NCBI RefSeq assembly: GCF_004104015.1
Contig: NZ_RYFV01000027.1
Coordinates: 1 to 43,602, forward strand
Reading direction: 5' to 3'
Source of the DNA: Actinomyces oricola
Lineage (GTDB): Bacteria > Actinomycetota > Actinomycetes > Actinomycetales > Actinomycetaceae
Length of the DNA stretch: 43,602 bases
The stretch's first letter is position 1. Each line of letters starts with the position of its first letter. Below are positions 8,932-17,078 of the stretch, in pieces. The notes under the pieces were generated by a model, which saw nothing but the letters and a program-made list of their open reading frames with translations, was not told where the DNA came from and did not search any database. The translations under genes were made by a program, and so were the position numbers.

Positions 8932-9927
8932 ATGAGCAACACCATTGAGTTCGACGCCGTCACAAAACGCTATAAGGCCGAGTCCTCAGCGGACCGGGGC
9001 CCTGCTGTGGATGCCTTCTCCGCGCGCGTCCAGGCCGGAACCACTACCGTCCTGCTGGGCTCGTCAGGGTGCGGCAAGACCACGCTGCTGCGCATGGTTA
9101 ACCGCATGGTTGAGCCCGACGATGGGCGCGTGCTCATTGACGGCGAGGACGTCTCCGCCCGGGACCCGGTGCGCTTGCGCCGCTCCATTGGCTATGTCAT
9201 GCAGAACGCCGGCCTCCTGCCCCACCGGCGAGTCATTGACAACATTGCGCTCATCCCACGGCTGGAGGGTGCTAAGAAGACCGACGCCCACGGGCGCGCC
9301 TACGAGCTCATGGAGCTCCTGGGTCTGGACCGCGCCCTGGCTCGCCGCTACCCCCACCAGCTCTCCGGAGGACAGGCCCAACGCGTCGGGGTGGCGCGGG
9401 CACTGGCCGGAGACCCGGGCATCCTGCTCATGGATGAACCTTTTGGTGCGGTGGACCCACTGGTGCGCCGCGAACTGCAAGGTGAGCTGACCCGCATCCA
9501 GGCCGAGCTCGGCAAAACCATCGTCCTGGTCACTCACGACGTCGAAGAAGCCCTGGCCCTGGGGGACGAGATCATCCTGCTGCGCGAAGGAGCCCAGATC
9601 GCCCAGCACGGCAGCGGCGCCGAGCTCCTGGCCGCACCGGCGGACGGATTTGTCTCACGCTTCCTCGCTCTGGATGACGCCGGACGCAGCTTGGGGCTCC
9701 GCGAGCTCGCCGGCCAAAGGGTCGTTGTTGACTCCTCGGGGCGCGCTGTGGGCCGCCTCGATGCCGTCGGCAGCAACCCCGCCGGCGAGCCGGCCGCCGG
9801 CGCACCGCATGCCACCGCGGCAAGTACGACAGTCCGCGGCGCACATCGGAGACAGGGCACCCAACCTGCCAGCGGGCCAGACCTCACAGCGCCCGGCAGT
9901 GGCGCCAAACCGAGGCGAAGCCAATGA
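8932..9927 (+). CDS. opuCA: Osmoprotectant ABC transporter, ATP-binding protein (OpuCA/ProV-like)
   Basis: A 331-residue ATPase that powers uptake of glycine betaine/carnitine/choline-type compatible solutes. Walker A GSSGCGKTT, Q-loop VMQNAG, signature LSGGQ, Walker B ILLMDEPFGAVD and the switch His in THDVEEAL are all present. The Q-loop VMQNAGLLPH is typical of the OpuC/ProV group. OpuCA-type ATPases usually end in two CBS domains that sense ionic strength. Here there is only ~45 residues of related sequence and then an Ala/Gly/Pro/Thr-rich tail (from ~285), so osmosensing by CBS looks absent. Start: ATG 8932 with GAAGAAGG upstream. First of four genes joined by overlapping stops and starts. 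Confidence 0.9.
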   Translation: MSNTIEFDAVTKRYKAESSADRGPAVDAFSARVQAGTTTVLLGSSGCGKTTLLRMVNRMVEPDDGRVLIDGEDVSARDPVRLRRSIGYVMQNAGLLPHRRVIDNIALIPRLEGAKKTDAHGRAYELMELLGLDRALARRYPHQLSGGQAQRVGVARALAGDPGILLMDEPFGAVDPLVRRELQGELTRIQAELGKTIVLVTHDVEEALALGDEIILLREGAQIAQHGSGAELLAAPADGFVSRFLALDDAGRSLGLRELAGQRVVVDSSGRAVGRLDAVGSNPAGEPAAGAPHATAASTTVRGAHRRQGTQPASGPDLTAPGSGAKPRRSQ

Positions 9928-10568
9928 GCTGGCTCATAGCGAACCTGCCCCTGGTGGGCCTGCGGCTTTTGGCCCACCTGGCCCAGGCGCTGCCCGCCAT
10001 TGCGGCGTCCCTCCTGCTGACCATCCCGGTGGCCCGACTCGCCCAGGGTGCGCGCCCGCTGCGCGCCGTCCTGACCACCGGCTCCTCCCTGCTGTATGCG
10101 GTGCCCTCCCTGGCGCTCTTCGTCATCCTGCCGATTATCCTGGGCACCGGCATCCGTGACGTCATCAACGTCGTGGTCGCTCTGACCCTCTACGGGATTG
10201 CACTACTGCTGCCCGTGACCGTTGAGGCCCTTGACGCCGTCGACCCCGCCGCCCTGGACGCCGCCTCCGCCGTGGGCATGGGGAGGGTGCGCCGCTTCCT
10301 GACCGTCGAGCTGCCCCTGGCCGGCCCCACCATCCTGGCGGGTCTGCGGGTTGTCACAGTGTCCACCATCGCCCTGACCACAGTGGGAGCCGTCCTGGGC
10401 GTGCCCAGCCTGGGAAGCCTTTTCGTGGACGGCTTTCAGCGCAACATTGCTGCGGAGATCATCACTGGGCTGGTGCTCTCGGCGACCCTGGCCCTGCTGC
10501 TCGACGGGCTCGTCGTGCTCGGCGGCCGGCTGGCCATGCCCTGGACAAGAGGAGGGAGGCATCCATGA
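9924..10568 (+). CDS. opuCB: Osmoprotectant ABC transporter permease (first)
   Basis: A 214-residue membrane permease with about five to six hydrophobic segments. The cytoplasmic coupling loop AASAVGMGRVRRFLTVELPLAGPTILAGLR contains the EAA-type motif of importer permeases. The later VLGVPSLGSLFVDGFQRN is the pattern of OpuCB/ProW-like subunits. Its ATG overlaps the ATPase stop (ATGA), so stoichiometric translation is expected. It forms a heterodimeric channel with the permease encoded next. The substrate is inferred from the family and the operon, not visible in this protein. Confidence 0.9.
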   Translation: MSWLIANLPLVGLRLLAHLAQALPAIAASLLLTIPVARLAQGARPLRAVLTTGSSLLYAVPSLALFVILPIILGTGIRDVINVVVALTLYGIALLLPVTVEALDAVDPAALDAASAVGMGRVRRFLTVELPLAGPTILAGLRVVTVSTIALTTVGAVLGVPSLGSLFVDGFQRNIAAEIITGLVLSATLALLLDGLVVLGGRLAMPWTRGGRHP

Positions 10569-11242
10569 GATTCCTCGTAGCCGCCCTGGCCTACATACTC
10601 AACCCCGCTTCCTGGGGCGGATCGCAGGGGATAGGTGTGCTACTGGCCCAACACCTGGGGTACTCCCTGGCGGGTGTGGCGGCGGCCGCCGTCGTGGGCG
10701 TGCCGCTAGGGTGGTGGGTCGGGCACACCGGTCGCGGCCGAGGACTTGCCGTAGCGGCCTCCACCACCGCTCGCGCCGTGCCCACCCTGGGGCTCATCAC
10801 CCTATTCGGCCTGGCGCTGGGGATCGGGTTGCAGGCCCCGCTACTCGCCTTCGTCATCCTGGCCCTGCCCAGTGTTCTGGCCGGCGCCTACACCGGTGTG
10901 GCCTCCGCCGACCCCGAGGCGGTCGATGGCGCTCGGGCCTGCGGCATGAGCCCTTGGCAGGTCCTTATGCGCGTCGAAGTCCCCCTGGGCGCCCCACTGC
11001 TCCTGGGCGGGCTGCGCGCTGCCAGCCTCCAGGTGATCGCCACCGCCACACTGGCCGCTTACACCGGTGCTGGAGGACTAGGGCGGCTCATGTTCCTGGG
11101 GCTCAAGACCCAGGATTACGCGCGCATGCTCGCCTCCAGCCTGCTGGTCATCGCCCTGGCCCTGGCCTCCGAACTCGTCTTTGCCACACTTCAGCGCCTG
11201 TGCGCCCCGGCCGGCTCACGCCGCACCCGAAAGGACACCTGA
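10565..11242 (+). CDS. opuCD: Osmoprotectant ABC transporter permease (second)
   Basis: A 225-residue integral membrane protein paralogous to the preceding permease. The coupling loop GARACGMSPWQVLMRVEVPLGAP matches the EAA motif, and YTGAGGLGRLMFLGLKTQDY is characteristic of the OpuCD/ProW partner. About six hydrophobic helices. ATGA overlap with the first permease and a one-base TGATG overlap with the binding protein tie all four genes into one translational unit. Two separate permeases plus one lipoprotein is the OpuC arrangement, as opposed to ProU with one permease. Confidence 0.9.
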   Translation: MRFLVAALAYILNPASWGGSQGIGVLLAQHLGYSLAGVAAAAVVGVPLGWWVGHTGRGRGLAVAASTTARAVPTLGLITLFGLALGIGLQAPLLAFVILALPSVLAGAYTGVASADPEAVDGARACGMSPWQVLMRVEVPLGAPLLLGGLRAASLQVIATATLAAYTGAGGLGRLMFLGLKTQDYARMLASSLLVIALALASELVFATLQRLCAPAGSRRTRKDT

Positions 11243-12180
11243 TGACCGCTGCCCGACGAATCAGTCGTCTCAGTCGTCGAGAGCTCCTGGCCGGCTCCGG
11301 CGCCCTGACCATGGCCACCGCGCTGGCCGCCTGCTCCAATGCCGATCCCTTCGCCCAGGACGGCGGGGGTGGGGCTGTGGGCGGCACCGTAGTCGTGGGC
11401 AGCCAGCAGTACTACTCCAACGAGATCATTGCTGAGATCTACGCCCAAGTCATTGAGGGTGTGGGTCTGAAGGCCGAGCGCCAGTTCCAGATCGGCCAGC
11501 GCGAGGTCTACCTGCCCGAGCTCGAGGCCGGGCGCATTGACGTCATCCCGGAGTACTCCGGCAACCTCCTGCGGTACTACGACGCCTCCGCTACCGCCGT
11601 GGACGCCGCCGCCATCCAAGCAGCCCTGCTCGACGCCCTGCCCGCCTCCTTGGCCGTCTTGGACCAGGCTCCGGCCACCGACCAGGACACCTATGTGGTC
11701 ACTCGTGCCCTGGCGGAAGAACACGGGCTGACCTCCATTGGCGACCTGACGCGCCTGGGCGGCACGGTGCGGATAGCTGCGAACTCCGAGCTCGCTACTC
11801 GCCCCTACGGACCCCAGGGCCTCATGGCCACCTACGGCGTTGACGCCAAGGTCACTCCCGTGGAGGACTCCGGCGGGCCGCTGACGGTCAAGGCCCTGAC
11901 CGACGGGGACGTGGAAGTGGCAGACATCTACAGCTCCAACCTTGCCATTGAGAATAATGACTTGGTCGCTCTCCAGGACCCCAAGGGGCTCATCCAGCCC
12001 CAGAACCTGACGCCCCTGGTGGCTGTGACCCTCAATGTTCGCGCCGTACAGGCTCTCGACGCCGTCTCTGCAGTGCTCACGCCTGAGGCGCTGCGCGCCA
12101 TGAACGCCCGCTCCACCGATGAGCAGGCCGACTCAGCGACCATTGCCGCCGACTGGTTGGCCACGGCGGGCCTGGTCTAA
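11242..12180 (+). CDS. opuCC: Osmoprotectant ABC transporter substrate-binding lipoprotein
   Basis: A 312-residue lipoprotein that captures the compatible solute outside the cell. Residues 1-27 hold a twin-arginine-like signal (SRRELLAGSGALTMATALAAC) with lipobox LAAC, implying lipid anchoring. The mature part begins with TVVVGSQQYYSNEIIAEIYA, the OpuAC/QAT-type fold, and has the ELEAGRIDVIPEYSGNLL segment typical of OpuCC/ProX-like binding proteins. ATG 11242 is supported by an upstream AAAGGA and the overlap with the permease stop; the longer open frame upstream only shadows the permease gene. A large bidirectional terminator follows. Confidence 0.9.
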   Translation: MTAARRISRLSRRELLAGSGALTMATALAACSNADPFAQDGGGGAVGGTVVVGSQQYYSNEIIAEIYAQVIEGVGLKAERQFQIGQREVYLPELEAGRIDVIPEYSGNLLRYYDASATAVDAAAIQAALLDALPASLAVLDQAPATDQDTYVVTRALAEEHGLTSIGDLTRLGGTVRIAANSELATRPYGPQGLMATYGVDAKVTPVEDSGGPLTVKALTDGDVEVADIYSSNLAIENNDLVALQDPKGLIQPQNLTPLVAVTLNVRAVQALDAVSAVLTPEALRAMNARSTDEQADSATIAADWLATAGLV

Positions 12181-12207
12181 GGCTCCAAGGCTCTCCCTCC
12201 CTCCCCT

Positions 12208-12275
12208 CCCCTCCAACGAAATCCTCACAGCACAACGCCCACGGACGTTGTGCTGTGAGGATTTTGTTGGAAGGG
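12208..12275. terminator. Bidirectional terminator between opuCC and folA
   Basis: A perfect 19-bp stem (12219-12237 with 12246-12264, arm starts AAATCCTCACAGCACAACG) around an 8-nt loop, extended outward by imperfect pairing of CCTCC-rich and GGAGG-rich flanks. It separates convergent genes and carries short A/T runs in the stem on both strands. Confidence 0.82.
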
Positions 12276-12319
12276 AGGGGGTTGGAGGGGAGGGTGGTGC
12301 GGGGCGGTCGCCGGCGGGG

Positions 12320-12916
12320 TCACTGGCGCAGCCAGGTCTCCACCCGCCAGGCGGCATCCCCGGAGCGCGATCGCCAGGTCCCCGGTTTGTCGCTGCCGGC
12401 GTCGTCCAAGCACCAAATCGTCGGGTCGATGCGCGGCGCGTGCACCAGGGCCGAGTCCGCCAGGCCGCGCCGGCGGGCGTACTCCGAGGCGTCCACGTCA
12501 ATGGTGCTCACCACCAGGACATTGCCGACGGCGGCCCTCATAGCCTCGGCGTAGACGCTGGCGCCGCCAATGATCCACACCCGCGGGAGCGCGGCGGCCA
12601 GGCCCTCGCGCGCCTCCGGGCCGAGCTCGGCCTCCAGGTCCCTGCCCGCCAACGCCAGGGCTTCCGACAGTCCCGAGGCGCGCACCGCACCGGGCGCCGA
12701 CCACTGCGCCCTGTGGGTGAGAACCACATTGCGGCGACCGCGCAGTGCCCCGCCCAAGGACTCCCAGGTGGTGCGCCCCATAACCAGGCCACAGCCCATG
12801 GTCGTTGCCCGGAAGTGAGCGAAGTCCGCCGGTACGCGCCACAGCATGCGGCCTCCACCGCCCAGGATCCCGTGGTGGTCCTGGGCCCAGATCATCCCCG
12901 TGCGCGCGACGTCCAC
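12320..12916 (-). CDS. folA: Dihydrofolate reductase
   Basis: A 198-residue enzyme reducing dihydrofolate to tetrahydrofolate with NADPH, which regenerates the cofactor consumed by thymidylate synthase. The N-terminal GMIWAQDHHGILGGGGRMLWRVPADFAHFR covers the substrate and Met20-loop region, GLVMGRTTWESLG is the NADPH-binding MGRxTxES motif, and RVWIIGGASVYAEA is the conserved GGxxxY segment. Slightly longer than the typical ~160-170 because of an insertion near 80-105. GTG 12916 is favoured by CAGGAT 6 nt upstream; the internal ATG at 12895 is also possible. It follows the aldolase gene by 37 nt on the same strand, so read-through from the glycyl radical operon is possible. thyA is 5 kb away. 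Confidence 0.9.
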   Translation of the reverse strand: MDVARTGMIWAQDHHGILGGGGRMLWRVPADFAHFRATTMGCGLVMGRTTWESLGGALRGRRNVVLTHRAQWSAPGAVRASGLSEALALAGRDLEAELGPEAREGLAAALPRVWIIGGASVYAEAMRAAVGNVLVVSTIDVDASEYARRRGLADSALVHAPRIDPTIWCLDDAGSDKPGTWRSRSGDAAWRVETWLRQ

Positions 12917-12922
12917 ACGCCC

Positions 12923-12928
12923 ATCCTG
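12923..12928 (-). promoter_or_regulatory. -10 hexamer CAGGAT for leaderless folA
   Basis: Lies 6 nt upstream of GTG 12916, inside the 37-nt gap after the aldolase gene, suggesting folA can be transcribed on its own. Confidence 0.4.
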
Positions 12929-12953
12929 CCAGGCTCCGGGCCTGTCGGCCCGA

Positions 12954-13640
12954 CTACAGCAGGGTATTGCGCCCGAAAGTGCCCGCCCAGTCCCGGGTGA
13001 AGCCGGCCAGGGCGGCGGTGACGTCGGCGGACTCCAGGGCGCCGCGCACCACCTCGGGGGCCGCAGTCACGGCGTGGGCCCCGGCGGCCAGGGCGTGGTT
13101 GACCTGTCCGGCGTTCTTGAAGCTCGCCGCCAGGACCTTCGAGCCCGTGCCGGCCCGGTCGGCCATGGCCGCCAGGTGAGCCACCACCGCGTAGGGGTCC
13201 ACATCCAGGTTGGCCATGCGGTTGACGTAGGGGGCCAGGTAGTCCGCCCCTGCCGCGATGGCCATGGTGCCCTGCAGGCGGGTGTAGATGGCGGTGGCGG
13301 TCACGCGCACGCCGTCGGCCTTGAGCGCCTTGATGGCGCGCAGGCCCTCCTCGGTCACCGGGACCTTGACGTACACCCCCTCGTCCACGCCCTTGAGGAG
13401 GGCGCGGGCCTCGGCCAGCATTCCGTCGGCATTCGGGGCGATCACCTGCACGTGCAGGTCGTGCTCGGCGCCGATGATGCCCCGGATGGCGCGCAGGTGA
13501 TCCAGCAGGTCCACCGCACCCTCCTTCTTGATAATGCTGGGGTTGCATGTGATCCCCGTCAGGGGGTAGATGTCCGTGCCGGCCTCGACCTGAGCGAGGT
13601 CGGCGGTGTCGAAGAGGATCTCCAGTCCCGTGGTGGTCAT
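12954..13640 (-). CDS. fsa: Fructose-6-phosphate aldolase / transaldolase-like (FSA/MipB family)
   Basis: A 228-residue class I aldolase of the small transaldolase (FSA/TalC) group. Visible: LFDTADLAQVEAG at the start, GITCNPSIIKKEG (substrate-binding TCNPSI) and VYVKVP with the Schiff-base Lys92. E. coli FSA cleaves fructose 6-phosphate to dihydroxyacetone and glyceraldehyde 3-phosphate, and related enzymes accept deoxy-ketose phosphates. It starts 37 nt after the glycyl radical enzyme stop on the same strand, with AGGAG ~10 nt before the ATG, so they are one operon. This pairing copies the E. coli fsa genes beside ybiW or pflD, which strongly suggests the aldolase acts on the product of the radical enzyme. 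Confidence 0.87.
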   Translation of the reverse strand: MTTTGLEILFDTADLAQVEAGTDIYPLTGITCNPSIIKKEGAVDLLDHLRAIRGIIGAEHDLHVQVIAPNADGMLAEARALLKGVDEGVYVKVPVTEEGLRAIKALKADGVRVTATAIYTRLQGTMAIAAGADYLAPYVNRMANLDVDPYAVVAHLAAMADRAGTGSKVLAASFKNAGQVNHALAAGAHAVTAAPEVVRGALESADVTAALAGFTRDWAGTFGRNTLL

Positions 13641-13677
13641 ATTCGTGCGCTCCTGCTCCTCGTCCCGTCCACCCGGT

Positions 13678-16140
13678 TCAGAGGCTCTGCTCTGTGCGGG
13701 CGATAATGTCGTCCTGCGTGGCCTTGGACAGGACGTTGAAGAAGGCGGAGTAGCCGGCCACGCGGACGATGAGATCGCGGTGCTTCTCCGGGTGTGCCTG
13801 GGCGTCCAGGAGAGTCTCGCGGGAGACCACGTTGTACTGGACGTGGAACCCCTCCAGGCGGTTGAAGAAGGTCCGCAGCATCATCATGAGCTTGGCACGG
13901 TCCTCCGGCTTGCGCAGCATGGAGGGGTTGACCTTCTGGTTGAGCAGAACCCCTCCGGTGATGTCGTGCGTGGGCAGCTTGCCCACGGATTTGAACACGG
14001 CGGTGGGGCCGTTGACGTCGGCGCCGTGGCTGGGCGAGCAGCCCTCGGCGAGCGGCTCGCCGGCGCGGCGGCCGTCGGGCGTGGCGGCGGTGCCGGCGCC
14101 CTGGGGGACGTTGGCCGAGATCGAGGAGGTGCCGGCGTAGTAGACGCCGCCGATGGGGCCGCGGCCGTAGCGGGTGTTGCGGCCCTTGCGGATCTCGTCA
14201 ATGCAGTCGTTGTAGGCCTCCACGAGCAGGTCGTCGACGTAGTCGTCGTCGTTGCCGTACTTGGGGGCCGCCACGAGCAGCTCGCGGATCTCCTCGCCGC
14301 GCTCGCCGGCGAAGTCGGACTGAAGGGCCGCCCACAGCTCGCCGGCCCCCACGCTGCGGTCCTCGAAGACGCACTTCTTGATGGCGGCCAGGGAGTCGCC
14401 GAGGTTGGCGATGCCCACCTGGAGGCCGGAGATGTAGTCGTAGACGGCGCCGCCCTCCTTCAGGGGCTTGCCGCGACCGATGCAGTCCTCCACCAGGGCC
14501 GAGCACAGGATGTCCGGCACCAGCTCCTCCAGTGCCAGGTCGCAGGCCGAGTCCAGGGTGACGGCGGCGCGCTGGAAGGCGCGCACGGTCGTGTCCCAGG
14601 CGCGCATGACCTCATCGAAAGAGGTCATGTCCTCCAGGTGCCCGCAGGGCGGGGCCAGGCGCGTGCCCGTGGTCGGGTCGAGGCCGTCGTTGAGGGCCAC
14701 CAGCAGCGTCTTGGGGAAGTTGAGGAAACTCATGCCGGTGCAGCGGTAGCCCCACTTGCCGGGTACGGCCACCTCCACGCAGCCAATGGCGGAGAAGTCG
14801 CGGGCGTCGGCGGGGGCGACCCCCTTCTCGACGAGCGAGGGGATGATGACCTCGTCGGAGTTGAAGGCCGGCATCCCGAAGCCCAGGCGCATGACCTCGA
14901 TGCACTCGGAGAGGAACTCCTCGCTCATCGCCCTGTGGTAGCGCACCGTCAGGTTGGGCTGGGGCAGGTGGGCCTGGGCGACGGCGCGCAGCACCACATA
15001 GGAGAAGGCATTGACCGCGTCTTTCCCGTCCCGGGTCTGCCCGCCGACAGTGACATTCTGGTAGAGCGGGCCGCCGGCGGAGAAGCGGGTGTGGGACCAG
15101 CTGCGCAACTTGGCCACGGTGATGACCTTGAGCCACAGGTTGGTCAGCAGCTCGGTGGCCGAGTCCCGGGTAATGCGGCCGGCGGCCAGGTCGGCATCGT
15201 AGAAGGGGCCCATGTACTGGTCGAAGCGCCCGAAGCTCAGCGAGTGGCCGTTGGACTCGATCTGCAGGACCGCCTGGATGAGCCAGACCGCCTGAACGGC
15301 CTCGTGGAGGGTGGTGGCCGGGTGCTCGGGCACGCGGCGCAGGATCCGCGCCATCTCGGTCAGTTCGGCGCGGCGCTCGGCGGTCGGCTCGGCAGCGGCC
15401 ATGCCCTCGGCCAGGTCGGCGTAGCGGTGGGCGAAGGCGACGACGGCATCGATGACAATGAGGATCGCGCGGTAGAAGTAGGACTTCCTCAGGCCCTCGG
15501 CGTCGGTGGCGTCCAGAGCGTCGAGCGCCTCCTGGGTCCGCCTCCTGTAGGTGACCAGGCCCTCGGCCAGGAGCCGCGGGTAGTTGACCGCGATGTGGGC
15601 GTCGCCGGAGGTGATATTGCCCTCGGGATGGATGATGCCCAGGTCGTAGAAGACGCGCGCCTGCGGCGGCATGTTCGCCAGCCCGTGCTCCTTGAGGGTC
15701 CGCCCCTCCCAGAAGGGGGCGATGTCCCGCAGGACCTGCTTGGTCTCCTCGGTGATGGTGTAGCGGTCGCCGGGGCGCTTGTCGAACTCGTCGAGCTCCT
15801 CGATGACCCAGTCCATGGCGTACTCGGGCATGATGGCGCTGGCCCGGTTGGCGGAGGCCAGGTTGCCCGCGATGAGGGTTTCGGGCTCGATGTAGATGCT
15901 CATGGACTCCAGGACGGAGCGCAGCATGTGGGCGCGCTTGAGGACAACGGGGTCGGCCGCATACTCCCGGTAGACGCGGGTGGTGATGACGGCCCGCTCT
16001 GCGCAGACCGACGGCGTGGTCTCCAGGAGGCGGTCGCGCCAGGCGGCCATGCGCGGGGTGAGGGCGCCGAAGTGCGGCTCGGGGCCCGCCGGGGCGGCGT
16101 CGGCGCTGCGGGTGGGTGCGGGGGACTGGAGGATGGTCAT
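13678..16140 (-). CDS. Glycyl radical enzyme, YbiW/PflD type (not pyruvate formate-lyase)
   Basis: An 820-residue oxygen-sensitive radical enzyme. The C-terminal RVAGYSAFF carries the radical Gly796. The active-site loop reads IGCVE with the thiyl Cys454 and base Glu456. GCVE marks the dehydratase/lyase branch (glycerol dehydratase, choline lyase, YbiW); pyruvate formate-lyase has adjacent cysteines instead. KWGYRCTGMSFLNFPK after it fits the YbiW/PflD group. The substrate is unproven. From memory, that group has been linked to 1,5-anhydroglucitol 6-phosphate with FSA acting next. ATG 16140 is chosen because the longer frame runs through the divergent promoter and activase start. First gene of an operon with fsa, divergent from its activase. 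Common annotation as formate acetyltransferase would be misleading. Confidence 0.9.
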   Translation of the reverse strand: MTILQSPAPTRSADAAPAGPEPHFGALTPRMAAWRDRLLETTPSVCAERAVITTRVYREYAADPVVLKRAHMLRSVLESMSIYIEPETLIAGNLASANRASAIMPEYAMDWVIEELDEFDKRPGDRYTITEETKQVLRDIAPFWEGRTLKEHGLANMPPQARVFYDLGIIHPEGNITSGDAHIAVNYPRLLAEGLVTYRRRTQEALDALDATDAEGLRKSYFYRAILIVIDAVVAFAHRYADLAEGMAAAEPTAERRAELTEMARILRRVPEHPATTLHEAVQAVWLIQAVLQIESNGHSLSFGRFDQYMGPFYDADLAAGRITRDSATELLTNLWLKVITVAKLRSWSHTRFSAGGPLYQNVTVGGQTRDGKDAVNAFSYVVLRAVAQAHLPQPNLTVRYHRAMSEEFLSECIEVMRLGFGMPAFNSDEVIIPSLVEKGVAPADARDFSAIGCVEVAVPGKWGYRCTGMSFLNFPKTLLVALNDGLDPTTGTRLAPPCGHLEDMTSFDEVMRAWDTTVRAFQRAAVTLDSACDLALEELVPDILCSALVEDCIGRGKPLKEGGAVYDYISGLQVGIANLGDSLAAIKKCVFEDRSVGAGELWAALQSDFAGERGEEIRELLVAAPKYGNDDDYVDDLLVEAYNDCIDEIRKGRNTRYGRGPIGGVYYAGTSSISANVPQGAGTAATPDGRRAGEPLAEGCSPSHGADVNGPTAVFKSVGKLPTHDITGGVLLNQKVNPSMLRKPEDRAKLMMMLRTFFNRLEGFHVQYNVVSRETLLDAQAHPEKHRDLIVRVAGYSAFFNVLSKATQDDIIARTEQSL

Positions 16141-16238
16141 TGCTGCGTCTCTCGTTGGGGGCGGTCGGCTGCTGCGAGCGGGGGCGGCGGAGCCCCGGGG
16201 CGGGAGTTTCGTCGGATCTCTTGCCCGCTTCAAGAGAA

Positions 16239-16268
16239 AGCATATACACTTACGAACGAAAGATGCAA
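16239..16268 (-). promoter_or_regulatory. Promoter of the glycyl radical enzyme operon
   Basis: TTGCAT (16263-16268) and TATGCT (16239-16244) on the minus strand, spaced 18 nt, giving a ~90-nt leader. It overlaps the ACACTT inverted repeat. Confidence 0.5.
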
Positions 16269-16272
16269 GTGT
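16246..16272. promoter_or_regulatory. ACACTT-N15-AAGTGT inverted repeat, candidate DeoR-family operator
   Basis: Perfect 6-bp arms in the divergent region between the radical enzyme and its activase, lying over the promoter above and over a candidate activase promoter (TTGCCC 16221, TATACA 16243). The same core, read as ACACTTG on the minus strand, occurs at 17957-17966 before deoR. No binding data; inferred from position and recurrence. Confidence 0.45.
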
Positions 16273-16288
16273 TTGTGAAGGAGTCCCG

Positions 16289-17068
16289 GTGCCGGCTGAC
16301 AGGGGGCAGGTCCTCAACATCCAGAAGTTCTCCATCCACGACGGGCCGGGCATCCGCACCGTCGTCTTCCTCAAGGGCTGCCCCATGAGCTGCCCCTGGT
16401 GCGCCAACCCGGGATCCCGCAAGCTCCAGGTCCTTCAGGTCCACGACCCCGCTCGGCCCGGGGTCCTCGTGCCGGACTCCAGGCAGTGGACGGTCCAGGA
16501 GGTCCTCGACGTCGTCATGCAGGACAAGCCCTTCTACGAGGACTCCGGCGGCGGGGTCACCCTGTCCGGAGGGGAGGCCCTCGTCCAGCACCGCTTCGCC
16601 ATCGCCCTGCTGGACGCCTTCCGCGCCGAGGGCCTGGACACCGCCATCGAGACCACCGGGTACTGCGCCCCCGCCATCTTCGAGAAGGTCCTGGACCGCA
16701 TCGACACCCTCCTCATCGACGTCAAGCACTGGGACGCCGCCGCGCACCGCACGTGGACCGGCGTCGACGACGCGCTGCCCAAGGCGAACCTGCGCCGCGC
16801 CCTTGAGCAGGGCGTGCCCACCGTGGTGCGCATCCCCTGCATCCCCGGGGTCAATATCACGCTGGACGACGCCCACGGCTTCGCCCGGGTCCTGCGGGGC
16901 CTGGGGGTCGAGGAGGTCCAGCTCCTGCCCTTCCACCAGTTCGGGGAGCGCAAGTACGAGCTGCTGGACTGGGAGTACCGCTTCTCGGGGGTGCCGGCCC
17001 TCCACGAGGAGGACCTGGAGGACTTCCGCCGCACCCTGGTCGGCGACGGCGTCGCCGCCTACTTCTAG
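16289..17068 (+). CDS. Glycyl radical enzyme activating protein (radical SAM), short form
   Basis: A 259-residue radical SAM enzyme that installs the glycyl radical on the divergently encoded enzyme. FSIHDGPGIRTVVFLKGCPMSCPWC contains the CxxxCxxC cluster at Cys31, Cys35 and Cys38, and GGVTLSGGEAL is the SAM-binding GGE motif. Many activases of GCVE-type enzymes carry an inserted ferredoxin domain with about eight more cysteines right after this motif. Here the intervening loop (~40-67) has none, so the protein has PflA-like length. GTG 16289 is supported by GAAGGAG at 16277-16283. All 11 isoleucines I counted use ATC, unlike the window's usual ATT. It converges on deoR 10 nt downstream. Confidence 0.9.
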   Translation: MPADRGQVLNIQKFSIHDGPGIRTVVFLKGCPMSCPWCANPGSRKLQVLQVHDPARPGVLVPDSRQWTVQEVLDVVMQDKPFYEDSGGGVTLSGGEALVQHRFAIALLDAFRAEGLDTAIETTGYCAPAIFEKVLDRIDTLLIDVKHWDAAAHRTWTGVDDALPKANLRRALEQGVPTVVRIPCIPGVNITLDDAHGFARVLRGLGVEEVQLLPFHQFGERKYELLDWEYRFSGVPALHEEDLEDFRRTLVGDGVAAYF

Positions 17069-17078
17069 GCCTCTGCTC

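Noticed and set aside
10447-11241. Long in-frame extension upstream of opuCC
   Set aside because: It runs through both permease genes in another frame; the signal peptide and lipobox fix the start at 11242.
13678-16140. Annotation as pyruvate formate-lyase (formate acetyltransferase)
   Set aside because: The active site is GCVE with a single cysteine and a glutamate, not the adjacent cysteine pair of pyruvate formate-lyase.
13606-16278. 890-codon plus-strand frame opposite the glycyl radical enzyme
   Set aside because: Gly/Val/Leu/Ala-rich product without domain motifs, exactly antisense to a gene with clear catalytic motifs.
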